A stretch of DNA of 64,000 nucleotides from an uncultured Lachnospiraceae bacterium (GTDB lineage Bacteria > Bacillota > Clostridia > Lachnospirales > Lachnospiraceae): NCBI GenBank assembly GCA_900549995.1, contig URQQ01000010.1, positions 1 to 64,000 on the forward strand. Direction: 5' to 3'. How positions within the stretch are numbered: the stretch's first letter is position 1; the number at the start of each line of letters is the position of its first letter. Both the position numbers and the translations under genes were made by a program. Shown here one piece after another: positions 36,538-45,599 of this stretch. Under the pieces are notes generated by a model. That model saw only the letters and a program-made list of their open reading frames with translations, made no database searches and was not told the origin of the DNA.

Positions 36538-37722
36538 ATGAAGACAGTCATTACGGGAGGCAGAATCGTGACGGAACAAGAGGTTCTGACAGGATACGAT
36601 CTGCTGATTGAAGATGGGAGAATCAAAAAGATTGCAGTAAACGGAGAAATTACCGGGAATCCGGGGGAAATAATTGATGTGCAGGGCAGTTTTGTCATGC
36701 CTGGAATTATAGATATCCATTCAGATATGATTGAAAATTATATTCAGCCAAGAAGCACGGCAGTGATGGATTTTGAGTTTGGTCTGAGAGAGGCAGAGAA
36801 AACACTGGCCATGTGCGGAATCACCACAATTTTTCATTCAATCTCTATGTTTCGTGATGGGACATGGGATGTGAAGGAGATCAGGAAAGCGCCTAAGGTA
36901 AGAAGACTTGCGAAACTGATTAAAGATCATGAAAAGAAACGCCATCTGATCCATAACAGATATCATCTGCGCTATGAGATAGACAATCTGTCCTGCTATG
37001 ATGAGGTAAAAGAGATGATCGAAGAAGGCGATGTGGATCTTCTGTCATTTATGGACCATTCACCGGGGCAGGGACAGTATCAGGATCTGGATATATACAG
37101 GCGTCATCTGCCGGGGGAGGGGGACAATCTGACAGAGGAAGAATTTGCGGCACTTGTGAAACAGGAGTCAGAGAAAAAGACAGTGTCCTTCCAACGTCTG
37201 AAAGAGCTTTCTGATCTTGCCGGGGAATACAAAATTTCCGTGGCGAGCCATGATGATGACTCCCTGTCCAAACTTTCGCTGAACCAGAAGCTGGGGGTAA
37301 AAATCAGCGAATTCCCGATTACACTTGACGTAGCCAGAGAAGCCGCAGATAGAGGACTCCTGACCGTTTTAGGTGCTCCCAATATTCTGCTTGGAGGTTC
37401 CCATTCAGGAAACCTTTCCGCTCTTGATGCAATCCGGGCCGGGGCAGCCAGTGTTCTTGTGTCCGATTATTATCCGCAGTCTTTGCTGCAGGCAGTCTTT
37501 TATCTTTATGGAACTTCTGAAACTACACTTGTGGATGCAGTACGTCTGGTATCACTGAATCCTGCGAAGGCTGCCGGGATCGACCATATCACCGGTTCTA
37601 TTGCAGAAGGAAAGCTGGCAGATCTGTTGATTATATCGGAAGAAGAGAAGGTGCCGGAATTAAGAGCTGTATTTGCGGAGGGGAAAAAGATTATAGACTG
37701 TCATTACCGTCCGGGAAACTGA
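36538..37722 (+). CDS. phnM: PhnM, triphosphate diphosphatase of the C-P lyase pathway
   Basis: This 394-residue amidohydrolase-fold protein releases pyrophosphate from ribose 1-phosphonate 5-triphosphate. The metal site is visible in GIIDIHSDMIE, the central FMDHSPGQGQYQD block, VASHDDD and GAPNILLGGSHSGN. GGAGGAG precedes the ATG at 36538. It stands between phnK and phnL; the order K-M-L differs from E. coli K-L-M. Confidence 0.93.
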   Translation: MKTVITGGRIVTEQEVLTGYDLLIEDGRIKKIAVNGEITGNPGEIIDVQGSFVMPGIIDIHSDMIENYIQPRSTAVMDFEFGLREAEKTLAMCGITTIFHSISMFRDGTWDVKEIRKAPKVRRLAKLIKDHEKKRHLIHNRYHLRYEIDNLSCYDEVKEMIEEGDVDLLSFMDHSPGQGQYQDLDIYRRHLPGEGDNLTEEEFAALVKQESEKKTVSFQRLKELSDLAGEYKISVASHDDDSLSKLSLNQKLGVKISEFPITLDVAREAADRGLLTVLGAPNILLGGSHSGNLSALDAIRAGAASVLVSDYYPQSLLQAVFYLYGTSETTLVDAVRLVSLNPAKAAGIDHITGSIAEGKLADLLIISEEEKVPELRAVFAEGKKIIDCHYRPGN

Positions 37723-37738
37723 GAAAAGGAGACGAAAA

Positions 37739-38452
37739 ATGGATGCAATATTAGAAATCAGAGAGTTGTCAAAACAGTTTTTTCTTCATGAGCAGGGGAG
37801 AGAAATCAAGAGCTGTAATCAGATATCATTTACTTTAGATAAGGGAGGATTCATCGGAATCGTGGGAACCAGCGGGGCTGGGAAATCTACCGTGCTCAGG
37901 TGCATTTACCGCACGTATCTTGCAACCCAGGGAGCTGTCATTTATGATTCGCTGGCCTATGGGAAAATTGATCTTGTGACAGCAAAAGAGCGCGAGATCC
38001 TTCATCTCAGGAAGGCCGAGATGGGATATGTCTCCCAGTTTCTTACAATTCTGCCTCGTACAACCGCAAAACAACATGTAATTAACGGTGCAATAGATGC
38101 AGGATTTTCAGAAGAGGAGGCAGTTGTAAGGGCAGAGGAAATGCTGCGGTATTTTAAATTGAGTGAGACGCTGTGGGATATTTATCCGAATACATTTTCG
38201 GGCGGGGAAAAACTCCGGCTGAATCTGGCACATGCGATGGTAAAGGCGCCAAGGCTGCTTCTTCTGGATGAGCCTACCGCATCTCTGGATCCGGAGACGA
38301 AACAACTTGTCAAAGAACTTCTGGCAAAGCTTAAGAGTGAAGGTACCTCTATGATTGGGATTTTTCATGATTTGGAATTTATGGAGGGGCTGTGTGATCA
38401 TGTATACAATATCATGCAGGGAAGTTTTCAGACGGAAGGCGGGGGAAAATGA
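37739..38452 (+). CDS. phnL: C-P lyase ABC-type protein PhnL
   Basis: This 237-residue ABC-class ATPase is PhnL, required with PhnGHI for phosphonate attachment. It has Walker A GTSGAGKST, the Q-loop GYVSQFLTILPRTTAKQHV, signature FSGGEKLRLNLAH, Walker B LLLLDEPTASLD and HD switch in GIFHDLEFME. The closing HVYNIMQGSF is normal. Its stop overlaps the start of the next gene (ATGATG), so it is coupled to the PHP hydrolase. Confidence 0.92.
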   Translation: MDAILEIRELSKQFFLHEQGREIKSCNQISFTLDKGGFIGIVGTSGAGKSTVLRCIYRTYLATQGAVIYDSLAYGKIDLVTAKEREILHLRKAEMGYVSQFLTILPRTTAKQHVINGAIDAGFSEEEAVVRAEEMLRYFKLSETLWDIYPNTFSGGEKLRLNLAHAMVKAPRLLLLDEPTASLDPETKQLVKELLAKLKSEGTSMIGIFHDLEFMEGLCDHVYNIMQGSFQTEGGGK

Positions 38453-39267
38453 TGTTCAGGGCAGAACTGCACGTACATACGGATATTTCAGACGGGAGCC
38501 GGACCGCAGAACAAATTCTAAAGGAGGCGGGGAAGAAAGGGCTCACCCATATCGCGTTTACAGATCATGATACAACCTTAAAATCCAGGGAGCATACAGA
38601 ACTTGCCAGGAAGTATGGGATCAGGGCGGTGCCCGCCGTGGAGCTCTCTGCGTATGACAGATCAACCGGACGAAAAGTTCACATTCTTGGCTATCATTAT
38701 AAAACGGCAGAACATATAGAAGCAATTGGAGGCAGGACGCTGAAAAAGAGAGATGAAAACTGCAAAAAGCAGATGCGGATTCTGGAGGGACTCGGATATG
38801 ATGTACCGCTTACGCAGATCCGGAAAATTTCAGGCGGAAGGTGTATTTATAAACAGCATATCCTTTATTGGCTCTATCTCTCCAGACAGCAGCCGGAGAT
38901 CTTTGGGAAGGTGTACAGGGAAATCTTTAAGAACGGGGGACCCTGTGATTTCGATATTGAATACCCTGAGGCTTCGGAAGCGGTACAGGCAGTGAAAGCT
39001 GACGGAGGGTATGCAGTGCTTGCACACCCCGGGCAGCAGGGGAATTTTGATCTTGTGGAGGAACTTATAAACGCCGGGCTTGATGGAATTGAATGTATAC
39101 ATCCGTCCCATGGAGAGCGGGAGAAACGCCAGGCATTTCACATGGCAGAGAACTATGGACTGATTGCAACCGGCGGAAGTGATTACCATGGCATATTTGA
39201 GAACAATGGGGCAGGTCTGGGAACTTATCTGTCGCCGCGGGAGGCATGGAGCGTGTTTGAAAATTGA
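38449..39267 (+). CDS. PHP-family cyclic phosphate phosphohydrolase (PhnPP-like)
   Basis: This 272-residue PHP-domain protein has the metal ligands in ELHVHTDISDGS, FTDHDT, LAHPGQQG and GSDYHG. In other bacteria a PHP enzyme encoded in C-P lyase operons (PhnPP, described from Eggerthella lenta) hydrolyses 5-phosphoribosyl 1,2-cyclic phosphate and takes the place of the beta-lactamase-fold PhnP. Position at the end of this operon and absence of phnP support the same role here. The start overlaps phnL by 4 bp with GGGGGAAA upstream. Confidence 0.88.
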   Translation: MMFRAELHVHTDISDGSRTAEQILKEAGKKGLTHIAFTDHDTTLKSREHTELARKYGIRAVPAVELSAYDRSTGRKVHILGYHYKTAEHIEAIGGRTLKKRDENCKKQMRILEGLGYDVPLTQIRKISGGRCIYKQHILYWLYLSRQQPEIFGKVYREIFKNGGPCDFDIEYPEASEAVQAVKADGGYAVLAHPGQQGNFDLVEELINAGLDGIECIHPSHGEREKRQAFHMAENYGLIATGGSDYHGIFENNGAGLGTYLSPREAWSVFEN

Positions 39268-39301
39268 GTCGATCAATTTTCAGACATGCTTTTTATTTTT
39301 T

Positions 39302-39322
39302 ACAAAGAATTAACCTGATGAA
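39302..39322 (+). promoter_or_regulatory. Second copy of the shared phn element
   Basis: ACAAAGAATTAACCTGATGAA matches the element before phnG (32630-32650) at 19 of 21 positions. It lies 113 bp before the importer operon, in the only non-coding gap (168 bp) of the locus, and suggests common regulation of lyase and importer. Confidence 0.5.
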
Positions 39323-39435
39323 AAACTGGATCAAATATAAGTCGGTTATAGTTATCTTGCAGGCAGGAGAAAAGGTATCATTTAAGTACATCATGCCGCG
39401 TGTAAAAAAGAAAGATATTCCAGGAGGAAAGAAGA

Positions 39436-40521
39436 ATGAAGAAAGTTATCGTTATGGCAATGGCAGCCATGCTTGTTGTAAGTACCCTGACCGGATGTGT
39501 GAAAAAGGCAGATGCGAAGGCTGACAGTAAAACAGGCGAAAGCAGTGCAGATGAAAATGAATTAAATATTTATACCGCGTTAGAAGATGAGCAGGTAACA
39601 GATTATCTCGAAGAGTTTAAAGAGCAGAACCCGGATGTAAAAATCAATGTCACAAGAGATTCCACAGGAATTATCACGTCAAAACTTCTGGCAGAAAAAG
39701 ACAACCCGACAGCGGATGTTATATGGGGGCTCTCTGCCACAAGCCTTCTTGTACTTGCGCAGAATGATATGCTTGATGCGTATGCGCCGGAAGGTGTAGA
39801 CAAGATTCTTCCTCAGTTTAAAGACACAGAAGAAGTTCCGAGATGGGTTGGAATTGACGCATGGGAAACCGCATTTATTGTGAATAAAGAAGTGCTCAAA
39901 TCCAAAGGAATTGATACAGTGCCAAAGTCTTATCAGGATCTGCTTGATCCGAAATATAAGGGATTGATTGCAATGTCCAATCCGGCGTCCTCCGGAACAG
40001 GGCTTCTGACAGTCAATGGTGTCTTAAGTCTCTATGGAGAGACGGAAGGATGGGATTATCTGGACAAGTTAAATGACAATGTCGCTGTATATATGCATTC
40101 GGGTTCACAGCCGGCAAAATCGACCGCGGCAGGTGAATACGGAATCGGTGTTTCCTTTGGATACCGCTGTATAAAATCAGCAGACGAAGTGGGAAGTGAG
40201 ATCTGTGAGGCTGTATTCCCATCAGAAGGTTCCGGCTGGGATATGGAAGCAAATGCACTTGTGAAAAAGGATGGAGAGAAAGAGATTTCCAGAAAATTTC
40301 TGGACTGGGCAATTTCAGAGAACATCATGACAAAATACGCGGAGAACTATCCGATTGTAGCAACAGGAACCGGGGATGAAATTCCGGAAGGATATGCAAG
40401 CAATCCGCTGGATCAGCTGATTCCGGACATTGATTTTGACAAAGCAGCACAGAACAGAGAATCGATCTTACAGGAGTGGACAGACCGCTACGATGGTAAG
40501 AGTGAAGCAAAGACAGAATAG
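39436..40521 (+). CDS. 2-aminoethylphosphonate-type ABC importer, substrate-binding lipoprotein
   Basis: This 361-residue protein has a lipoprotein signal peptide (hydrophobic 4-16, lipobox LTGC near residue 21) and an iron/spermidine/AEP-type periplasmic-binding fold beginning ELNIYTALEDEQV. The segment NPTADVIWGLSATSLL and the closing NYPIVATGTGDEIPEGY resemble substrate-binding proteins of putative 2-aminoethylphosphonate transporters. It heads a three-gene importer directly behind the C-P lyase genes, so phosphonate uptake is the natural role. AGGAGGAAAGAAG precedes the ATG. Confidence 0.86.
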   Translation: MKKVIVMAMAAMLVVSTLTGCVKKADAKADSKTGESSADENELNIYTALEDEQVTDYLEEFKEQNPDVKINVTRDSTGIITSKLLAEKDNPTADVIWGLSATSLLVLAQNDMLDAYAPEGVDKILPQFKDTEEVPRWVGIDAWETAFIVNKEVLKSKGIDTVPKSYQDLLDPKYKGLIAMSNPASSGTGLLTVNGVLSLYGETEGWDYLDKLNDNVAVYMHSGSQPAKSTAAGEYGIGVSFGYRCIKSADEVGSEICEAVFPSEGSGWDMEANALVKKDGEKEISRKFLDWAISENIMTKYAENYPIVATGTGDEIPEGYASNPLDQLIPDIDFDKAAQNRESILQEWTDRYDGKSEAKTE

Positions 40522-40532
40522 GAGCAGGAAGT

Positions 40533-41555
40533 ATGAGTGTAAGTTTGAAGATCAGCAATGTATCAAAAGTTTATGATAAAAATGTTGCTCTTAATAATAT
40601 CAATCTGGAGATTAAAAAAGGTGAATTTGTATGTCTTCTCGGTCCATCCGGGTGCGGGAAATCTACACTTCTTCGGATCATTGCAGGGCTTGATAAACCG
40701 AATAAGGGTGATGTGTATATTAATGGGAGAAGAGTGACGAATCTCTCACCTTCCAGAAGAAACTTTGGGATCATGTTCCAGTCTTATGCGTTGTTTCCGA
40801 ACCTGACTGCGTTTGAAAATGTAGCTTATGGGCTCAGAAATAAGAAAATGAAAAGCCAGGATCTGAATCAGAGAGTGGACCGGTTGTTTGAGATGATAAA
40901 ACTTACCAATGCGAAGAACAGACTGCCGGCACAGATGTCAGGGGGAGAACAGCAGAGAGTTGCCCTTGCCCGGGCACTTGCCACAGATCCGGACTTCCTC
41001 TTGCTGGATGAACCGTTATCCGCGCTGGATGCCAAGGTAAGGATTGACCTTCGCAGGCAGATCTGCGCGATCCAGAAGGAGATGGGGCTTACGACAATCA
41101 TGGTGACTCACGATCAGGATGAGGCACTTACAATGGCGGATCGTATCATCGTTATGAATAAAGCGGTTGTCATGCAGGAAGGGACGCCGGAAGAGATTTA
41201 CCAGACTCCTAAGACACCGTTTGTAGCGGATTTCATCGGTACGATCAATTTCGTGGGCAGAGCAGGGAATGACATTGTCAGTACAGACGGAAATGATCTC
41301 CTGGCAATCCGTCCGGAGAAAATCGAACTTACAAGAGAGTATGCAGAAAACCGTATCCATGGGACAATCACGGAGATTGAATTCAGAGGCTCATTTTACA
41401 GGATCAACGTGAAGACAGAACATGTCAATGATGATCAGCTGATGCTCAGCGTAGATGTTCCGTTCACAGCAGCGAAAATGATGAATCTCAGGAAAGGTGA
41501 AAGAGTCTACCTGAAACTTCCGGAGGAGGAAATTCTGGAATTTCAGACGGCGTAA
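40533..41555 (+). CDS. 2-aminoethylphosphonate-type ABC importer, ATPase
   Basis: This 340-residue ATPase has Walker A GPSGCGKST, signature MSGGEQQRVALARAL, Walker B LLLDEPLSALD and His switch in VTHDQDEAL. A C-terminal TOBE-like regulatory domain (from about 235) follows. The close similarity to Fbp/Pot/AEP importer ATPases fits the fused permease encoded next. AGGAGCAGGAAGT precedes the ATG. Substrate assignment comes from the phn context. Confidence 0.9.
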   Translation: MSVSLKISNVSKVYDKNVALNNINLEIKKGEFVCLLGPSGCGKSTLLRIIAGLDKPNKGDVYINGRRVTNLSPSRRNFGIMFQSYALFPNLTAFENVAYGLRNKKMKSQDLNQRVDRLFEMIKLTNAKNRLPAQMSGGEQQRVALARALATDPDFLLLDEPLSALDAKVRIDLRRQICAIQKEMGLTTIMVTHDQDEALTMADRIIVMNKAVVMQEGTPEEIYQTPKTPFVADFIGTINFVGRAGNDIVSTDGNDLLAIRPEKIELTREYAENRIHGTITEIEFRGSFYRINVKTEHVNDDQLMLSVDVPFTAAKMMNLRKGERVYLKLPEEEILEFQTA

Positions 41556-41578
41556 GAACTATGGAAAGAGGAAAGGTT

Positions 41579-43306
41579 ATGACAAGAATCAAAGACCGGC
41601 TGTCAGGAATGACAGCCGAAGACTTCATGAAGGGGATTGCAATTTATGCAGTGGCTGTATTTCTGCTTCTGTTTCTGGTATTTCCGCTTGGCACACTTTT
41701 TATAAAAGCTTTTCAGGATAAAAATGGGGCATTCTGCGGATTGTCCCAGTTTGTACGGTATTTTGAAAGCAAGACATTGATTTATTCCATCAGCAATACA
41801 TTTTTTATTGCGATTGTCTCGACGGTAATCTCCGTAGGCACAGCATTTTTCTTTTCCTATGCGCTGACAAGAAAAAGTGTACCGTTTAAAGGTTTTTTCC
41901 GATATGTCTGTATGATCCCGATTTTTGCACCAACGATGCTTCTCGGAATTGCACTGATCTACCTGTTCGGCAATAAAGGGGTATTGACGGGGCTTGGCCT
42001 TGTGATTCCTTTGTACGGGAAAGTTGGGATTATTATTGCGGAGAGCATTTACTGTTTTCCCATTGCAACTACCATTCTGATGGTTGCATTTTCCGCGGCA
42101 GACAACCGGCTGTATGAGGCAGCAGAGACGATGGGGACTTCCGCCGTTCGGAAGATGTTTACCATTACGATACCGAATGTGAAGTACGGCCTGATCAGCG
42201 CATTGTTTGTCGCGTTTACATATAGTTTTACGGATTTTGGAGCGCCGTCTGTTGTCGGAGGCAACTATAATGTGCTGGCAACGGATGTCTATAAGCAGGT
42301 TGTGGGACAACAGAATTTTAACATGGGAGCAGTGGTCGGTATTATCCTTTTATTTCCGGCGGTTCTTTCATTCGTGGTAGACCGTGTCACAAGTAAAAAG
42401 CAGAGTTCTGCGATCAGCTCGAAAGCAGTTCCCTACCAGATTAAGAAGCATCTCCCCTCAGATCTGGCGGCAACTGCCTTCTGTGTCGTTCTTACAGCGG
42501 CGATGATTTTATTCTTTGCGGTGGCACTTTTTGCATCTGTAATCACGCTGTGGCCCTATAATCTGACGTTTACACTGAAAAATTATGATTTGACAAATGT
42601 GGCGTCCGGCCTTGGAGGAACAGCGTTTGGGAATTCTGTTAAAATCGCGGCAGTTACGGCAGTATTTGGAACAATTGTTACTTTTATTGGAGCGTATATG
42701 ATCGAAAAGAACAGGAAATTCCCGGGAATTCGTAAAGTGGCATATTTCCTGTCCATTACGCCGCTTGCAATTCCGGGAACGGTTGTTGGATTGAGTTTTA
42801 TCATGTTTTTTAATGCCAGCCAGTTTCAGATTCCATTTACCGAATATGCGATTGTGAACCCATTCCATGGAATCTATGGGACGATGTGGATTATTATCAT
42901 TGCAAATATGGTTCACTTTTATTCGGTACCGTTTACAACTGCCACAACTGCATTGAAGCGGCTGGATAAGGAATTTGAGACTGCATCAGAGTCTATGGGG
43001 GTTCCCTTTTATAAGATGGTGGGAAGAGTTACCATACCGCTTTGCTTTCCGGCGATCTGTGAGATGGCGGTATATTTTTTTGTCAATGCTCTTGTGACGG
43101 TTTCTGCGGTCGTATTCTTGTATTCCCCAACAGTTCCGATTGCGGCGGTGGCCATTGTGAATATGGAAGGTGCGGGAGAGATTGCACCTGCGGCGGCGAT
43201 GTGTATGTTGCTTCTCTTTATCAATCTTGCAGTCAGACTGGTCTATGAAGGAGTTCAGAAATACTGGGGCAGGCGGCAGGAAAAGAGAATAGAAAAAGAA
43301 GCATAA
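41579..43306 (+). CDS. 2-aminoethylphosphonate-type ABC importer, fused permease
   Basis: This 575-residue membrane protein is a fusion of two binding-protein-dependent permease domains with about twelve transmembrane helices. The two coupling-helix blocks are LYEAAETMGTSAVRKMFTIT and FETASESMGVPFYKMVGRVT. Such fused permeases occur in putative 2-aminoethylphosphonate and ferric-iron importers. The neighbouring C-P lyase genes favour phosphonates. I start at 41579 because AGAGGAAAGG is well placed; 41561 lacks a site. A terminator closes the operon. Confidence 0.9.
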   Translation: MTRIKDRLSGMTAEDFMKGIAIYAVAVFLLLFLVFPLGTLFIKAFQDKNGAFCGLSQFVRYFESKTLIYSISNTFFIAIVSTVISVGTAFFFSYALTRKSVPFKGFFRYVCMIPIFAPTMLLGIALIYLFGNKGVLTGLGLVIPLYGKVGIIIAESIYCFPIATTILMVAFSAADNRLYEAAETMGTSAVRKMFTITIPNVKYGLISALFVAFTYSFTDFGAPSVVGGNYNVLATDVYKQVVGQQNFNMGAVVGIILLFPAVLSFVVDRVTSKKQSSAISSKAVPYQIKKHLPSDLAATAFCVVLTAAMILFFAVALFASVITLWPYNLTFTLKNYDLTNVASGLGGTAFGNSVKIAAVTAVFGTIVTFIGAYMIEKNRKFPGIRKVAYFLSITPLAIPGTVVGLSFIMFFNASQFQIPFTEYAIVNPFHGIYGTMWIIIIANMVHFYSVPFTTATTALKRLDKEFETASESMGVPFYKMVGRVTIPLCFPAICEMAVYFFVNALVTVSAVVFLYSPTVPIAAVAIVNMEGAGEIAPAAAMCMLLLFINLAVRLVYEGVQKYWGRRQEKRIEKEA

Positions 43307-43336
43307 AAAAATCGGGTAGATTTCTACTCGATTTTT
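43305..43336. terminator. Terminator after the importer operon
   Basis: AAAAAATCG.GTAG pairs with CTACTCGATTTTTT around TTT; flanking A and T tracts make it bidirectional. Confidence 0.88.
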
Positions 43337-43351
43337 TATGCTGTAAAATTC

Positions 43352-43636
43352 TTACAGGTCAACGGCTCCGCTGATCTGGGTATCTGTTGTGTAATATACT
43401 TTCTGATCTTCTGGTTTCAGATAGATGGAAAGTGTTTTTAATTCTTCAGAAGAAACTCCGTCTGCCTTGCATTTTTCTTTTACTTTGGCGATGATTTCTT
43501 CCTCAAGATATTCCTGATCCTGATACTGAATATAAAAGTTCACTTCTGTCTGGACTGCGGGTGTTTCTGCTTTTACAGGAGTGTTTGCTGATTCTGCTTT
43601 TTTCTGTTGTTTCTTTTTGTCAAGTCTTCTGTTCAC
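43352..43636 (-). CDS. DUF6465-type small protein
   Basis: This 94-residue protein has a basic N-terminus (NRRLDKKKQQKKAE), a flexible Ala/Thr/Pro stretch, and a C-terminal domain. The domain pattern VNFYIQYQDQEYLEEEIIAKVKEKC then LSIYLKPEDQKVYYTTD matches DUF6465 as I know it from Lachnospiraceae. Its function is unknown. The start is a GTG at 43636 with AAGGAGAG upstream; no ATG is properly placed. It has its own promoter and a structured leader. Confidence 0.75.
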   Translation of the reverse strand: MNRRLDKKKQQKKAESANTPVKAETPAVQTEVNFYIQYQDQEYLEEEIIAKVKEKCKADGVSSEELKTLSIYLKPEDQKVYYTTDTQISGAVDL

Positions 43637-43668
43637 GTTGCTCTCTCCTTCTCTTATATCTATGTAGT

Positions 43669-43751
43669 AGGTGCATTTAAGTATTGAACTTAAATGGGTC
43701 ATCCGGCACCTCATTGGATAATAGTATATTACTTTTTACCAGGGAAGTCAA
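43669..43751 (-). promoter_or_regulatory. Promoter and hairpin leader of the DUF6465 gene
   Basis: On the minus strand TTGACT (plus 43746-43751) and TATACT (plus 43723-43728) are 17 bp apart. The RNA would start near 43716 and at once form a hairpin: AGGTGC with GCACCT outside and ATTTAAG with CTTAAAT inside (plus 43669-43711). Confidence 0.65.
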
Positions 43752-43867
43752 AGATGAATCGACACTTATATCATATTTAAAGGACAGTCACTATAAATAT
43801 ATAGAAGCAGTGCTGTAGATTGCGGCAGAAATAATAGTAGATATCTGGCTTAGATATGGAGGGAATT

Positions 43868-45574
43868 ATGGCAAATGGCGATTTGTGCAGAATGAGAATT
43901 GTTTCAGAAGAATACAGGGATTTTATTGTGGGAAAAGGGCGGGATCCTGTCTTTGATAACATTGCACCTGACCAGCAGTGCACTCAGGGCGCAGGCTTTG
44001 GTTATGAATGTATTTATGTTGAGAGATCGACAGCAGATCCAATTAATCTGGAAAGATATTCGTATAACGCTATTCCGAACTGTTATACGCTTCTGGATAT
44101 GGAGATGCTGAATCAGGCAGGTATTTCCCAGATTCAAAATTATCCGACGCTCCAGTTAAAGGGAGAAGGGATCATGATAGGATTTGTGGACACAGGAATT
44201 GACTATGAGAATCCGGTCTTCCGGAATCTGGATGGCAGTACGAGGATTGAAGAAATCTGGGATCAGAGCATTCAGACGGGAGAAACACCGGAAGATTTTC
44301 TATATGGAAGTGTATACGGCCGGGAGCGGATTGATGAGGCGCTGAGGTCAGAGAATCCCCTGGAGATTGTACCTTCACAGGATACGAGCGGACATGGGAC
44401 GTTTCTGGCCAGTATTGCGGCAGGAGGAGCCAACGTAGAGAACCAGTTTCTTGGAGCGGCGCCGGAATCTACGATAGCAGTGGTAAAGTTAAAAGAAGCC
44501 AAGCAGTATCTGAAAGATTATTATTTTATAGCCAGAGACGCCCAGTGTTATCAGGAGACAGATATCATGCTGGCAGTACGGTATCTTGACCGACTGGCAA
44601 AATCACGGAATATGCCGCTTGTGCTGTGTATAGCACTTGGGACGAACATGGGGGGACACAATTCGACAACGCCGTTGGCGAGTATACTGGAAATGTATTC
44701 TAACATGGTGAAAAGAGCAGTCGTTGTCGGTGTGGGCAATGAGGCAAACCAGCGGCATCATTATATGGGAACATTGACAGATATGTCTGACCGCAGGGAA
44801 GTGGAGATTCAGGTGAATAACGAACCTCTTGGGTTTGTACTGGAACTTTGGACGGAAACTCCCAATATTATCAGTGTTTCCCTCATTTCGCCGTCGGGGG
44901 AACAGATTCCAAGAATCCCGATCCGCCAGAAGAGCAGTGAACTGTATCAGTTTGTATTCGAACGAACGGAAGTCCAGATTGATTACAGGCTTCTTGTTGA
45001 GCGGACAAATTCTGAACTTGTGATGTTTCGTTTCGCAAGACCGGCCAACGGGATCTGGAAAATTGTGGTGGAACCTGTCCAGATTGCGGATGGAATTTTT
45101 CATATGTGGCTTCCTGTCCGTGAGTTTTTGACGGGAGAAGTGTATTTTCTGCAGTCAAATCCGAACTATACAATTACAAGCCCCGGAAATGCGATTGCGC
45201 CGATTACCGTTGCTTATTACAATGGAGCGGATAATAGTATTGATATTAATTCCGGAAGAGGATATACTAGAAATGAGAGAATAAAACCGGATTTTGCGGC
45301 ACCTGGAGTAGATGTTTTAGGCGCAGCGCTCAGGGGACAGTTCGTGAGGCGGACCGGTTCCAGTATTGCGGTGGGGGTGACGGCAGGAGCGGCAGCTCTC
45401 TTGCTGGAATGGATTGTCTACCAGTTAGGCGGCGAAGGAATTGATACGATTCAGATCAAAAGTCTGTTGATCCTTGGCACAGTCAGAGACCCTCTCAATA
45501 CTTACCCGAACCGGGAATGGGGATATGGAAGAATGAATCTATACCGTACTTTTGATGAGGTGAGGCGGTATTGA
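43868..45574 (+). CDS. S8 family subtilase, Csp-like
   Basis: This 568-residue protease resembles the clostridial Csp group. The catalytic triad appears intact: Asp108 in GFVDTGID, His176 in TSGHGT and Ser499 in TGSSIA (usual GTSMA). An extra domain interrupts the fold between the oxyanion VGNEAN region and the Ser. No signal peptide is present. Csp proteins cleave pro-SleC in spore germination. Related copies also exist in Lachnospiraceae without clear spore roles, so function stays open. GGAGGG precedes the ATG at 43868. A zinc-ribbon protein follows. Confidence 0.87.
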   Translation: MANGDLCRMRIVSEEYRDFIVGKGRDPVFDNIAPDQQCTQGAGFGYECIYVERSTADPINLERYSYNAIPNCYTLLDMEMLNQAGISQIQNYPTLQLKGEGIMIGFVDTGIDYENPVFRNLDGSTRIEEIWDQSIQTGETPEDFLYGSVYGRERIDEALRSENPLEIVPSQDTSGHGTFLASIAAGGANVENQFLGAAPESTIAVVKLKEAKQYLKDYYFIARDAQCYQETDIMLAVRYLDRLAKSRNMPLVLCIALGTNMGGHNSTTPLASILEMYSNMVKRAVVVGVGNEANQRHHYMGTLTDMSDRREVEIQVNNEPLGFVLELWTETPNIISVSLISPSGEQIPRIPIRQKSSELYQFVFERTEVQIDYRLLVERTNSELVMFRFARPANGIWKIVVEPVQIADGIFHMWLPVREFLTGEVYFLQSNPNYTITSPGNAIAPITVAYYNGADNSIDINSGRGYTRNERIKPDFAAPGVDVLGAALRGQFVRRTGSSIAVGVTAGAAALLLEWIVYQLGGEGIDTIQIKSLLILGTVRDPLNTYPNREWGYGRMNLYRTFDEVRRY

Positions 45575-45599
45575 TAAGGAGATGAAAGGAGAAATTACA

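Noticed and set aside
43868..45574. Certain spore germination role for the Csp-like protease
   Set aside because: No SleC, other csp or spore genes are nearby, and related proteases occur without them; only family membership is claimed.
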